Shown: positions 49,971 to 60,359 of the stretch, one piece after another
Position numbering within the stretch: position 1 is the stretch's first letter
Layout of the letters: each line of letters opens with the position of its first letter
Assembly (NCBI GenBank): GCA_029207755.1
Contig: JARCOQ010000012.1
Span: 21,067,740-21,131,739 of the forward strand
DNA length: 64,000 bases
Direction: 5' to 3'
Source of the DNA: Chamaea fasciata
Lineage: Eukaryota; Chordata; Aves; Passeriformes; Sylviidae
Notes under the pieces: model-generated
What the model was told of the DNA's origin: nothing
The model's database searches: none
The model's input: only the letters and a program-made list of their open reading frames with translations
Program-made: the position numbers and the translations under genes

Positions 49971-50229
49971 CCTCCTTCCCTGTGCTCATCAGTTCAGACT
50001 AACAGATGGGGGCCACCACTTCCATCAGCTCTTCTGGAAGGTGGAATGTAACAGGCCAGCTGGGAAGGAGGGCCAGAGCACCTCAGCCCACAGTAGCCCC
50101 AAGGCCAAACGTGATTCCCAGAGGCGCAAACGTACGGCCCCCGTGTTTGGGCTGGAGCCGCTGTCAATGGACCTGAAGCCAGGAGAGTCTGTGGACTTGG
50201 TGCTGCCAGGCTTCTCCCGCAAGGCGCAG
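49971..50229 (+). CDS. HYDIN: HYDIN exon p, U2
   Basis: The peptide is unchanged from U1 exon p and ends GFSRKAQ in phase 0. The following exon on the chromosome is exon a of U3. Confidence 0.92.
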
Positions 50230-52018
50230 GTGAGGTCCCCACCACGGGCTGAGCTGGGGAAGCATCAGATCCCCTCCCCTGGGCTCGTTCCACAGTCCCT
50301 TGACATTTGCCTGGGGAAATGAGCCTGTTTGGCTCCCTTTGTGCAGCTCACAGTCAAAGCTCAGGGGCTGAGTCGTCTACGCTTTCTGCTGGAATCACTA
50401 TCATTAGTGGCACTGGCACGGCAGGAAATGTTCTGAAACAGCCCTGGAATCAGATTGATGTAGCAGAAGCAGTAGGAGGCCTTTAGGTGCCACTTCAGGC
50501 TCCTGCTAAGCTTCATCCCGCTCTGCTCAGGTTTTCAAAAAGCAGCATGGTGCTCTGCTTTCCCTTTGGAGAACCACAGCACATCCAAAGCCATGTGCTC
50601 CTGTTTTGCAGTTTCCCAAGAGAGCTGAGAGGGAAAAAGTTGAAAAACGTCAGCAGTCGTGTTGGACTCTAAAGGGGAAAACTGAGACCATTTGAATTTC
50701 AGTCAGGGAAACATTTTCTTAAATGAGGCTTGTGCCAAGAGTGGGCTGGTGGGAAGAGACAGGAAGGACTCAAAATCATCTGGTTTAGACTTTTTGAGAG
50801 CATTTTGGTGCTCAGGGGTTGATATCTATGTGTTGAAAATGCATGTTTGCTGTGTCTGTGTATCCCAGAGAGCAGAACTTGGCCTGCTGGCTGCAAGCGG
50901 GAATGCCCAGCAGCCCAGCTTGCCTGCACAGGCAGCAAGAACCCCTGGAGAGCCAAGGTTGGCTTTTAATACTGAAACCACACTGTGAGTCAGTGCTGGT
51001 CATGTTTTGAAATATTCCCCCCGCAGGCCCGGCCCCCCTCCCCGGGGCTAGCTCTGGAGAGGCTTTGGAGGAATATCTCCGAAGGGACAGGACAAAAGAT
51101 TTCAAAAGAGGTTCTTACCCCCAGATTATTCCAAGTCGTTTATTCCTCAAAGGGGTCCAGGGGCCGAAAGAGAGAGAACAAAGAAATCCAGGGGTCTTAT
51201 CTAGTCTCCTATTTTGGGAGGGTCCTGGCATTCAGCCAATTAGGTGTGGACATGTAGGGAGGAAATTCCAGAAGGGTCAAAAGGCGAGAGACCATTCCCC
51301 TAAAGAATTGCAAGGTTTCTCCAGGAGGAAAATGCCTTTGAAGCCCACAGTCAACAGGCACAACCTGTCTGTGTTTCCATCACTTTCGGGGAGGTGATTG
51401 CTGTAATCAGTTGATGATTCTTCCTTGCTGCTTTACTGGCGCTTTAAATTCTCTTTGTCATCTCCCTTTTTTAGGGATTGCTGTGTTCCTTCTTTTGCTT
51501 TTCAGGTTTGCATTTGTTCCCAGTAAGGCCACAGTGTTTGGTCTCCTCTCTTGCTGCTCTGCCTGCATGACTGTATCCCCCAGAACTGCCCTATCCAAAG
51601 CTGACCTGCTAGAAAGGAATTTCTTCCTCCCCGCAGGAGAATGTGCTGTTATGCTTTCAGGTAGCCCATTCCCTCCGTGGAACACGACTGCATAGCTGTG
51701 TGCAGGCAGAAATCAGCAGGTTTTTGGCCCTGTTGAATATGCAGATGATTTGGTTCAGGTGCTCTTGTCTCCATCCTGCCGGTGCTGACCTGCTCGGCCC
51801 TTCCTTCCCACCAGGCACTGCCCTACTGCCCCTGGCCAAAATGCTGGAGCCAGACAGAAGGGATTCAAGTTCACCCTTGGGAATTCTGTGCCTGTACCTC
51901 CACAGCAGAAAGGGCTTTGGAAAAGGGGTCAAGGAAGGACGTCACCAGGGCATGGACAGGTCTCCTCTTGTCCTGTTTCCTCAAGTGGCAAAATCATGGT
52001 TCCATGTCTTTCCTGCAG

Positions 52019-52153
52019 AATCTTCAGGGGGTGCAGGTCTCCATGGAGAGCTCACCTTACTTCCAGCTGGCGGGCCCCAGTGATGCATGCCGTGCCGTGC
52101 CAGGAGGCGCCATTACCGATGTGCACGTCCACTTCACTCCTGACGAGAACAAG
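52019..52153 (+). CDS. HYDIN: HYDIN exon a, U3
   Basis: The predicted peptide is identical to U2 exon a. Only the flanking intron shows substitutions. Confidence 0.9.
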
Positions 52154-53577
52154 GTGAGACTGGAGGAGCCAAAACACAGATTTATCTCCAAAGCCATTGT
52201 TGTCCCTGCACTCTGGGTACAGCCCATGCTGTGAGCTTGGCTCCAGGCCGTGGGCAGGCAGCCTGCAGCCAGTCCCAGCTTGGCATGTGCTGTCAGGCCC
52301 TGCACCCAGGCCTGACAGGCCCTGCTTCCCCTCGCTGCACATTCCTCTGAGCATTCCCAAGGGAAGAAAGATGCCCAGGGAACAGTAGGCAAACGGTAGA
52401 GGGGTGTTGATAGATGTCTGGCCATCTCTAGGTATAGTGGAAGGGGTTTCGTTATTCTGCAAAGTACTAGAGGAACAAAGAGGTCAGAGAGCTTTCCGCC
52501 TTCCTGACGGGCAACAGCTTCCCTGCCTCACCCGGGGCTGGAGCAAGGACGGTGCTTTTTCACACCCTCTGTTCTCCAGCCTTGCGGCTGTGCTGTCCCA
52601 GAGCACAGCTGACCATGATACGGCTGCAAGGCCAGGGCAGAGGATGTGCTGTGCCCGTGGGCCCAGCCTGGCACAGGCACACTGAGCTCTAGGTGCCCTT
52701 AGTCAGCAGGAGCTTGGTGAGCTGCAGGGGACTTGGACACCTGCCTGAAAGAGCTCGTGTAGGGCAGGTACAGCCTGCAGGCAGGCAGACCTGTGGGCCC
52801 AGAGCCGGTGGCAGCGACACTGCTGCGGCTCTGTCTTCATGCCTGTCACTGTGGCTGCTCTGTCAGCTGGCGCCCATTCCATGCCAATTGTGCTTTTGCG
52901 TGCAAGTTTGAACACCAGTGCCGAGGCCCTGGCAAGTCTGCTCTCAGCGCTGTGATCTGGAGGCTTGTTCATACAGAGGGGTTTAGGACATGGCATGGAA
53001 GGGAGGAAGCCTTGCAGGGAAACAAAGAGAGGCTCTTTGCAACAGCATCCTGCTACCTCTTAGCACTGTTCTTCTCGTGACTTGGTTGGAGAGGCAAAGT
53101 TAGAGGGGAGTTCTGAGCAAACAGATATTTCTACACCAGGCCAGAGGTCCAGGATCTCTTTGGGTGCAGCTGTTCTCTCAGTTTCCTTTTGCTGCTTAGA
53201 TTCAGTTTAACACTTTGTCCTATTCTCAATCAGTGGGAATATAGTAACCTAAGGAGGAATGTCCTGTGTTCCCTAGCTCTATGTTCCTTAGAAGGGACTT
53301 AGGAATTATTTAACATCATTAAAATTGAGAGTAAAAATTATGGTGGCCCTGGGCACTTGTCTGTATGACCCAAGTGACACAAGAGCTTAATGCCACTGAG
53401 ATAGGTTTTGCAAAGTGCACTGCTGCCTTTAAAATGTGAGATATTAGTAGAACTTATTGTTCATTTTGGGGTGGAATAGGTAAATTGATACCCTTGAAGG
53501 GATATAGGAAATGGCTTTTCTTCTGCCATGAAGATGGCACCAAATGACCTGTGCTGAGACAGTTTCTTTTCCTGCAG

Positions 53578-53777
53578 GTTTATTCCCATGAGCTCGTCTG
53601 CGTCAGTGGAGAGGAAAGGATAGTTGTGCCAATTCGGGCCATCCCTGCCCGAGCTATCCTGGACTTCCCAGACGAGCTGGACTTCTCAAAGTGTCCGGTC
53701 AAGGGCAGCACCCGCAAGAGTCTGCTGATTCAGAATTGTGGTAGTGTGGCAGCTCATTACCAGCTGGGCACCGAGAG
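53578..53777 (+). CDS. HYDIN: HYDIN exon b, U3
   Basis: It appears identical to exon b of U1 and U2 and is the last exon visible before the N run, 120 nt upstream of it. Confidence 0.92.
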
Positions 53778-53897
53778 GTGAGGCAGCTCATCTGTCCTTG
53801 TGCAAAACACCTTTGGGGGATAACAGAGTTGGGAAAGAACAACAGAAGGAACCAGAGCATGGGAGCTGCTGCCCTGCATCGCTGGCTGGAAATGGGC

Positions 53898-53997
53898 NNN
53901 NNNNNNNNNNNNNNNNNNNNNNNNNNNNNNNNNNNNNNNNNNNNNNNNNNNNNNNNNNNNNNNNNNNNNNNNNNNNNNNNNNNNNNNNNNNNNNNNN
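53898..53997. other. Assembly gap, 100 N
   Basis: Exactly 100 N separate U3 from unrelated sequence. A round 100 usually marks a gap of unknown size, so missing HYDIN exons or more units may lie here. The following 53998-54312 has no feature I recognise. Confidence 0.98.
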
Positions 53998-54312
53998 AAT
54001 GGACACAGCCCTTGAGCACACAGACAACCAGCAGAAGCCAAAAGCACTCTCTGGCTCCGCTTTCCATACGGCTGGAGCTGGCTGGAAGCAGATGGAATGC
54101 GGGCTGGGCATCAACCTGAGGTTAAGCTGCTTAAGCGGTGATGTGTCTGGAGGTGGCAGTCTTGCGAACACAGGAAGAGGGTCTGGAACCACTGGGGGTA
54201 GAACCCGTGCTTAGGAGGCAGCTGATTTCAACCTCTCATTCCTCATACAGCCTATGGAAATATTTCCTCTGTACCGCCGTATCACTTAACTCTGATTTCC
54301 GTTGCTGTGCAG

Positions 54313-54564
54313 AGCGTAAGCCCCCAAAGCCTTTCCTGCTTCTGCGTCCTGGGGAATCGACAAAGTTCGACGTCATTTTCAAACCCACCCTGGCTCAACG
54401 ACTGGAAGGGAGGATTCGTGCGTTAGTGGGGGACAAATACTCTAACAAGACCCTAATGGAGCTGGTGGGTGAAGGCCACAAGGACGAATTCACCCTCGAC
54501 GGACTGGAGGAAGGTACACAGGAGAGGAATGCTGAGAGCATTCTGAAGAAAGACATCATTGATG
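54313..54564 (+). CDS. HYDIN: HYDIN later exon 1
   Basis: After a TGTGCAG acceptor the exon encodes LLRPGESTKFDVIFKP and LMELVGEGHKDEFTLDGLEE, matching the HYDIN region with VSPGDTAEFDVFFK and MVGEGYEDDITLDN. It lies in the second half of HYDIN, far beyond exon p. It starts by completing a codon and ends in phase 1. Confidence 0.9.
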
Positions 54565-54908
54565 GTAAGAGAGGAGAGGCTGCCAAGGTGGAGCAAGGAA
54601 GAGGGAAATGTCTGATCATGTGTGTCCTCTCTCTAGCCAGGCCTGGGCTGTCACCCACCGGACTTGGTGGCCTGTGGGCGTGGCAGGCATGCCTGCAGAG
54701 CAATGTGTGCTGTGCTTCATGTGGCTGGCTTAGGGGTGTGTCAGGGTGTTTCCCTGAAAGTGGTGGGCTGGGGAGCCGCCTGGGAAACTCCCTTCCAGAG
54801 GGAGGAAGGCTTGGAGCAAGAAAGCATTGAACATACAGGTGTCTGTGCACGTGAATGGGGGTGGATGGAGCTCCCTGCATGCTGAGGTTGCCTTGTTCTC
54901 CTCCTCAG

Positions 54909-55054
54909 CAGCTGTCAGAGCGAATCACATCCAGTTTGGGGACTGTTCTGTTGGAGAGCCCTGCAACAGGACCTTCACCATCACCAACCACACCTGTACG
55001 AAGGTCATGCGCTTTGAGTGGGAGGCAAACGCACCATTCCAGTTCTCTCCCAAG
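54909..55054 (+). CDS. HYDIN: HYDIN later exon 2
   Basis: This 146-nt exon (phase 1 to 0) encodes NHIQFGDCSVGEPCNRTFTI, then TNHT and RFEWEA. HYDIN has DHIQFGDCHIG and FTVTNHS--NLIRFEW at the same place. It is a new ASH domain start. Confidence 0.95.
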
Positions 55055-55400
55055 GTGAGCGTGGACGGCTCTGCCTTTCCCCATTGCTCAAGCCCTGCCC
55101 TGGTGTTCCCAGGAGCTGGCAGGCAGTCCTCACGTACCAGTGACAGCCCATTCCAGTGCCACGTAGGAGATGCCGAGATGCCAAGTCCCTGGCTTGGCAA
55201 TGGCTGCCAGCCTTGCAGAAACGGCTTCATGTTATGGGAGGTGGCACCTTCTGTTCATACTTTTGTCTATCAAACTTCACATAAATCCACTCCGACGCGC
55301 AGATTCCTGGCACAGCAGCTCACCACATCAGTCCCTTTTGCTGTCAGTCCTGCCCTTGGCAGTGCTTCCGGTTTGGTTTTGACTCCCTGATTCTCCCTAG

Positions 55401-55676
55401 GTGGGACATCTCCATCCTGGCTGTGCCAAGGACATCACAGTGACCTTGAAATCAGATGTCCCAGCCACCTTCAGGAGGCACCTTGTGAAATGTAAGGTGA
55501 CCGAGATCAACTTTGAGCTGCCAGGAGGGGAGGTTCAGGACTGCGACAACAAAATGCGCATTGTCACGTGGAATCAAACCACCAGGGAAGAGCCGGCAGC
55601 CAGGTGGCCTGGAAAAAGGAAGGCGAGAAGCAAAATGGCAAAAGAAGACAGCCCAGCTTTTACAAAAAGAGCCACG
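55401..55676 (+). CDS. HYDIN: HYDIN later exon 3
   Basis: This 276-nt exon (92 codons, phase 0 to 0) encodes GHLHPGCAKDITVTLKSDVP, nearly identical to HYDIN, followed by a lysine- and arginine-rich tail (KRKARSKMAKEDS). The next exon is 2.5 kb away because of the retroviral insertion. Confidence 0.95.
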
Positions 55677-56537
55677 GTAACCCCCATCACTGCTGGCTGA
55701 GCAGCTCCTGCTTCCTCTGGACATTGGACAGCCGTGAGGTTCACCAGCAGTGCATTCTAGGGGAGAGGTGGATGCACAGTGACCGGACACACTCACGTGA
55801 GAGGGGGAGGCCTTTTGACAAGAGACCTTTAGCCAACACAAACTACGAGTCTGTGCCACAAGCACAAGGGTTGCAGCCCGTGTTGAATGGGAGACAATGT
55901 TTGATGATGTTATCCCACTTTATGGTGGTTGAAATCTCTTCATCTGATCTGGTGCCTTTTCACCAACAAGGAGTTAAGTCTGCTGCACTCTGTCTCTTCT
56001 TTGGAAGTGAAGTATACTTCTCCTGCATGTGCTGGTGAACTCCAAGTTTTGTCTGCATGGATACCAGAGTTTTTAGTTGTGATCTCTGTATTGTGTGGGA
56101 TATCTCATCATGGAGTAGCCCAGGCACTGTATGACAGTATGGAGGAGTCTGGAGAAGGATCATCTCCAGAGACTCTTGCTTTTATTGTCATTATTGCCAA
56201 ACACACTCGTCTTGGGTGAAGGTTCTTTCTGAGTTTCTGAACCATTTTAAGGCCTCTAAACCATCCTCTTTTCTATCAGAACATCTGCAGTTGGAGACTT
56301 TCCCAGTGAGATCTTTCACATCCCAAAATGCCCGTTGCCAGCTCCCTGCAGTGTGGTTGTTGCTCCACACGTGACATGTGGAGAGCACTTTCTCCTAAGA
56401 CAAGAAGAAAAAGGTGCTTTCCAGAACTCTTCAGTGTCGCCTCGATTTTCAGCCTTCTGATGACTGTTTACCTATTTCCAGTGGAGTTTCTCAGGGATGT
56501 AACATAAACAAGTAGATTGTTTTCACATACCAATATG
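55677..56537 (+). other. Intron part before the retroviral insertion
   Basis: This stretch follows HYDIN later exon 3. I see no coding exon or repeat I recognise. The left limit of the retroviral sequence is uncertain and may lie inside it. Confidence 0.5.
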
Positions 56538-56713
56538 TGATGGACTTCTGAGATGACCATTGGGGTCAGAGGGGTGTCCCCTTTGTCCTCCAATCCTGGG
56601 CCAAACTCCAAATCCTGTTTAAACCCAAACCCGACAATAAACGGCGCTTTTTTTTCTTTCCTCACTTCAACCTGTCGGGTGAGTGTGGTTCTTTCGTGTC
56701 CCTACTGGCGACA
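56538..56713 (+). mobile_element. Candidate 5' LTR of an endogenous retrovirus
   Basis: A possible LTR starts TGTGATGG near 56538, has AATAAA at 56636-56641 and ends in CA at 56712-56713. It is followed by a 2-nt spacer and TGGTGCCCGCTCGTGAGA (56716-56733), which fits a primer-binding site. The TG start is a guess; the CA end with spacer and TGG is better supported. No TATA box was found. Confidence 0.5.
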
Positions 56714-56805
56714 TCTGGTGCCCGCTCGTGAGAATTACAGTGTGTGGAGTCAGTGAGATTGTCTTCAAGGTAACGGGGGTTGTGTGTAGGTAGCCGCCTG
56801 CGAAT

Positions 56806-58170
56806 ATGGTATCCCGGAGCTCTAAGACAGAGGTTGCTGTCTTCGCCTTCTGGCGCCATCTGCTGGAACGGAACCAGGGTTTTGTTTCTGAGGAAGAGTT
56901 TCAGTGTTTATATTATTTTGGAAAGGCAAAAGGCTTCCTTATTGATGCTGGGATGGCTATCTCAGAAACTGCCTGGGGTCGCCTGGGTGGTTATCTGATT
57001 TGGGCTTTGTCTGCGAATTACGATGCAGACATGGTAAATCTGACGGTGCTCTGGAGACGATGCGATACTGTTTTAAGGAGTTATTGGGACTCCGGGGCCC
57101 CGTTGAGTATCGGCAGTTCTTTTGAGGGGCTGTCGGGCTCGGACGCTGAGGCTGAGGAGGAGGTCCTCCCCTCGGAAGCCGAGGTGGATTCAGGGTCCGA
57201 ATGGGGCGGGGAGCTTACCGTTGACCCCCGGGACGCTGCGTTCGTGGATGGCGAGCCAGGTTCCCCGGGGGGCGCGGACGAGCCGCTGAGCGGGGGCTCG
57301 CCAGTTCTTGAGGAGCCGGCCGTGCCGGCCCCGACCGCTTCGCCCATTCCGGCGCCCAGGAGGCTGAAGAGCGGGGGGGTTTCCCCCTCCCCGGCGCTCT
57401 CCCGGCGCTGGCGGGGAGCGCGGCGCTGCTTCCGCCCGTCCCCACGCCCAGGAGGCGGAGAAGCGGAGGCGGCTCTCAATCCCTCTGCGCCTTTCCGGCG
57501 TCGGGGGGGAGCGAGGGGTCGCGGGCTCCGCAGGCGCCTCTGTCGGAGCCGGACGCGGTGACGACGCAGCGTCCACATCGCGGTGTGGGCCACGAAATAC
57601 CCCCTCGGAACGGCGCTGGAGCCGGGGGCAGCCCCGCCCGGCGATGCGCTGAGCAAGGCGCCCGCGCGAGCGGCGAGGGCCCCGGAGGGGGGAGCGTTGA
57701 TCGACTTGCTGTCGGACCCGATCCCTGTGGGCGGGCAGTCCGTCCCGCCCCGCGTGGAGCGGGCGGGGCCCTCTCTGGGCCTCTGCGCCACAGGCGGAGC
57801 CATGCTGGGGGCGCTGCCAGCCCCGCCCCGCCCCTCCCCTCCCCTCCCCTCCCCTCCCCTCCCCGTGTCAGCCCCGCCGGGCGCGGCGAGTGATGTTGCT
57901 CGTGCTGGGGAGGCTGGGCCGGGCCCGAGCGGCCCTGCACCGCGCCCCGCCCCCTCCGCGGGTTCTTCCCCGCTCGCGCCGCCTGCGCCGCTTCCTCCGC
58001 TGTCGGTTGAGTCTCAGGCGGCGGGGCGGGCTGGTGCTGCGGCTCCATCAGCCGCGCCCATCCCGGCGCCCCGTTCCCCCCCTACGCGGCGGGAAGTGAA
58101 AGTGAACGGTCCTTTCCAGTCCCTCTATGAGGCTGATCCCGGAGGCCAAAAGACTCCCTTCTCAGCCTGA
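56806..58170 (+). mobile_element. Partial retroviral gag remnant
   Basis: An open frame from ATG 56806 to 57561 looks like an avian endogenous retroviral Gag: an N-terminal matrix-like part of about 100 residues rich in tryptophan and hydrophobic positions, then acidic and proline/alanine-rich linkers. A second frame (57583-58170) continues with similar proline-rich sequence, suggesting a frameshift. No capsid, protease, polymerase or envelope region and no 3' LTR follow, so it is a 5' fragment that cannot make a virus. The GC content is far above that of the flanking HYDIN introns. It sits in sense orientation between HYDIN later exons 3 and 4. Confidence 0.65.
57833..57864 (+). repeat. Short CCCCT repeat
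   Basis: A C-rich CCCCT repeat lies within the GC-rich part of the retroviral remnant. Confidence 0.8.
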
Positions 58171-58214
58171 CTTTGTGGGCTCTGCTCGGTGATTCCTCCC
58201 TCCTCTGTTTGCAG

Positions 58215-58375
58215 GTGGTCAAGAGAGTCCCAGAACCAGCTCACGCTGTGCTGGAGGACAGCAGCCAGGAGGCCGAGCTGTACCTCAGTGCCATTGTTGC
58301 CTGCAGCCAGTTAAAACTGAACACGACTGTGGTCCAGCTCAAGGATCCCTTGCCCTTCCAGACAAGGAGAGCCAC
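58215..58375 (+). CDS. HYDIN: HYDIN later exon 4
   Basis: This 161-nt exon (phase 0 to 2) encodes EPAHAVLEDSSQEAELYLSA and PFQTRRA, matching HYDIN EPAHSVLEENYQEL-L-I-A and VYQTR. It begins 45 nt after the end of the retroviral open frame, with a normal TTTGCAG acceptor. Confidence 0.93.
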
Positions 58376-58881
58376 GTGAGTGCTGGAGGCCAGGCAGGGC
58401 CCTGTGAGCGGGAGCTGCCTTTGCCCAGGGCTGACCCAGTGCCTGCTTCCCAGAACTCTACCCCAGCCAAAACCAGCACAGGCCCATTCACGTGCACACA
58501 AAGCCAAGCAGGAGGTGGTGGTCAGGACAGGTTCAGTGCTGCCACACCCTTCTGCTGAGGACAGCCGTGGGTTTGCTTTCACTGCCTGTCACCTGTCCTC
58601 ATCTGCTCAAGAATAAGTTTGCAGTCAAACCAAAACCTAAAGTCCAGAGTAAGCCCCTCAGCTTCAGTGTCCTGGGCACCATGTTGGCCCTTTCCTCTTA
58701 AACTTCCAGACTTGGAAATACATTTCTGGGCCACCCAGGACAGCGGAACGTGGCAGGGTTGCCTGGGGAAGAAGATGCTCCTCAGGAGAAATTGATGCCA
58801 GGAGTCCATCAGGCAATGTTACTGTACTATTTGCTTTGTATTTATTGGACTTTTTTTTTATTCCTCCTCCTTGCTTTTCAG
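58376..58881 (+). other. Intron between HYDIN later exons 4 and 5
   Basis: I see nothing recognisable in this intron, which runs from GTGAGTG to TTTTCAG. Confidence 0.6.
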
Positions 58882-58986
58882 TTTCAGGATGCACAACACA
58901 GGCAGGGAAGGTAGCCCTGGAATACTCCTGGGAGGAAGCTGCAGATAGTGAAGCAGTGAAGAAGCCATTCTCAACCACTCTGATGC
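58882..58986 (+). pseudogene. HYDIN: HYDIN later exon 5, frameshifted
   Basis: The exon starts in frame as TFRMHNTGR, matching HYDIN VFEFDVINSGR without gaps. It should then read VALEYSWEE (HYDIN VQLEFSW), but about four extra bases (GAAG, 58907-58910) shift the frame. The shifted frame hits TAG at 58946-58948. Splice sites CAG and GTAAGG look intact. No later HYDIN exon is seen in the window. Confidence 0.8.
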
Positions 58987-59291
58987 GTAAGGGCATTTCA
59001 CTCGGTAGCTGAGGGCCTGGGGAGAACACCCTGCCACTTCACTCCAAAACATGACTTGCTTTTTCATCCTTGTCCACACATCCACTTTCATCAGCATCTT
59101 CCCAGCTGCAGCTGGAGTTTTCTCCTTGCCCCCCTCTGCCTTTCAGCCCCTTTTGTTCTCGCCCTGCCACCTGTGCTCTGCAAAGGAGCTGAGGCAGACT
59201 CTGGGGAAAGCCACGTGCCTGGGTCAGGGCTGGGAAGGGGACATCAGGTCATCTCTGAGAGAAGTCTGAGACTGGGAAAAACAATGGTGTA

Positions 59292-60359
59292 ATGCGTGAG
59301 CTGCCCTACAGCCCCTGTCCGTGTGCAGTTCCCCATTCCAGGGCAAATGCAAAGTCATTGTCTAAAACCAGCTCTCCTGCTCTGGCACGGGAGTGTGTGC
59401 TGCAGGCAGGGACCCTACTCCCAGACGCTCTATTTCCTGCTGAAAGTACTTGGCCAGAGATGCTCCAAGTGCATCCCAGCTCTCTTCCACCTACCTGCAG
59501 CAGGAGGCAGAGTTGCTGGGAACACAGGGTTTTGTCTTTGAAAGGTGTCCTCTTCCTCTCTGCAGGGCGGTTCCTGTCTTCTACTACTGTAAGGCATCAG
59601 AAGAAGCTGGTGAGTCGTTTCTGGTGGGAGCAGGACCATCCTTTTGAGATCCATCCTTCTGAGCTGTGGCAGCTGCAGCAGCTTGCCGAGCAGCACGATT
59701 CTGAGCAGCAGCAGCAGCAGCAGCAGGAGGAGGAGGATTCCAAGGAGCAGCAGCAGCCTGAGGAGCAGCAGCTTTCTGAGGAGGAGTGGCTTTACATAGA
59801 GGAGGAGGAGGAGGAGGAGGAGGAAGAGTTTTCTGAGGAGCCGTTTTATGAGGACGAGGCAGAGTTTCCGGAGATAGACCCTAATGACATGACGAAGCTA
59901 TCTGAGGAGGAGCAGCTTTCTGAAAAAATTGCCCAAAGAGCAGAAATCCCCAAACAAGTCACATCAAATCATGGAGAAGCTAATGGGACGGAGCCGTGTG
60001 GTTGGAGTATGTGTATTTTACTCTGTATTATTAATTTACTGATGCTTAGTATTTCAGCAAGTAACTTCCAGGGCTTCCAGGACTGTCCTAGACATGCGAT
60101 CACAAATTATTCACCAGTGCCGCTTGTTCAAGAGAAAGTCTATGTGAACAGTGGCATCTCTGAGGCTCTTGCTGCGTGTGGGTTTTTTTTGTTGGTTTTT
60201 TTGTTTTGTTTTGTTTTGTTTTTGGTTTTTTTTTTTGTTTGTTTGTTTTTGTTGGTTTTTTTTTTTTTTTTTTTTTTTTGCCTTTCAGCTGCTTCCATCT
60301 ACATTCCTGAGGGGGAAGGTTCAGGCCAGGACTGGGAGGCCTATTCTGCCCAGCATTAG
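59292..60359 (+). CDS. Unrecognised acidic ORF, 355 codons
   Basis: This is a long frame from ATG 59292 that I do not recognise. Residues about 100-135 contain HPFEIHPSELWQLQQLAEQ, followed by a glutamine run and glutamate-rich blocks (about 140-195) encoded by CAG and GAG repeats. A short hydrophobic segment lies at about 236-255 (CILLCIINLLML), possibly membrane-spanning. The C-terminal part runs through a T-rich tract and is unlikely to be real protein. A splice-like acceptor occurs at about 59568, and CTTTCAG at about 60290 could start a terminal exon ending YSAQH. It may be part of a spliced gene or chance. Confidence 0.3.
   Translation: MRELPYSPCPCAVPHSRANAKSLSKTSSPALARECVLQAGTLLPDALFPAESTWPEMLQVHPSSLPPTCSRRQSCWEHRVLSLKGVLFLSAGRFLSSTTVRHQKKLVSRFWWEQDHPFEIHPSELWQLQQLAEQHDSEQQQQQQQEEEDSKEQQQPEEQQLSEEEWLYIEEEEEEEEEEFSEEPFYEDEAEFPEIDPNDMTKLSEEEQLSEKIAQRAEIPKQVTSNHGEANGTEPCGWSMCILLCIINLLMLSISASNFQGFQDCPRHAITNYSPVPLVQEKVYVNSGISEALAACGFFLLVFLFCFVLFLVFFFVCLFLLVFFFFFFFCLSAASIYIPEGEGSGQDWEAYSAQH
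59708..59828 (+). repeat. CAG/GAG trinucleotide-rich stretch
   Basis: Imperfect CAG runs followed by GAG runs encode the glutamine and glutamate tracts of the unrecognised ORF. Such repeats change length easily. Confidence 0.85.
60181..60289 (+). repeat. T-rich tract with GTTTT repeats
   Basis: About 110 nt of T with interspersed G ends in CTTTCAG. It could be a poly(A) tail read on the minus strand or a very long polypyrimidine tract before an exon. Confidence 0.9.

Larger units (their letters stand above)
23593..50321 (+). repeat. HYDIN: HYDIN tandem unit U2 (complete, 26,729 bp)
   Basis: This is the only complete unit in the window, with all 16 exons a to p. It begins inside the chimeric intron between exon p of U1 and exon a of U2. 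The exons total 2628 nt, exactly 876 codons, and start and finish in phase 0. By domain order it encodes about seven or eight ASH (ASPM, SPD-2, Hydin) Ig-like domains from the N-terminal part of HYDIN. Its reading frame is intact through exon j, where U1 is broken, but the acceptor of exon l is AA instead of AG and that of exon n has changed from CAG to AAG. Confidence 0.9.
50322..53897 (+). repeat. HYDIN: HYDIN tandem unit U3 (cut by assembly gap)
   Basis: This third copy keeps the 26,729-bp spacing from U2 and runs through exons a and b until the N run starts. How much of U3 exists, and how many further units follow, cannot be seen. Exon b appears identical in all three copies, which argues for recent duplication or gene conversion. 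Confidence 0.9.
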
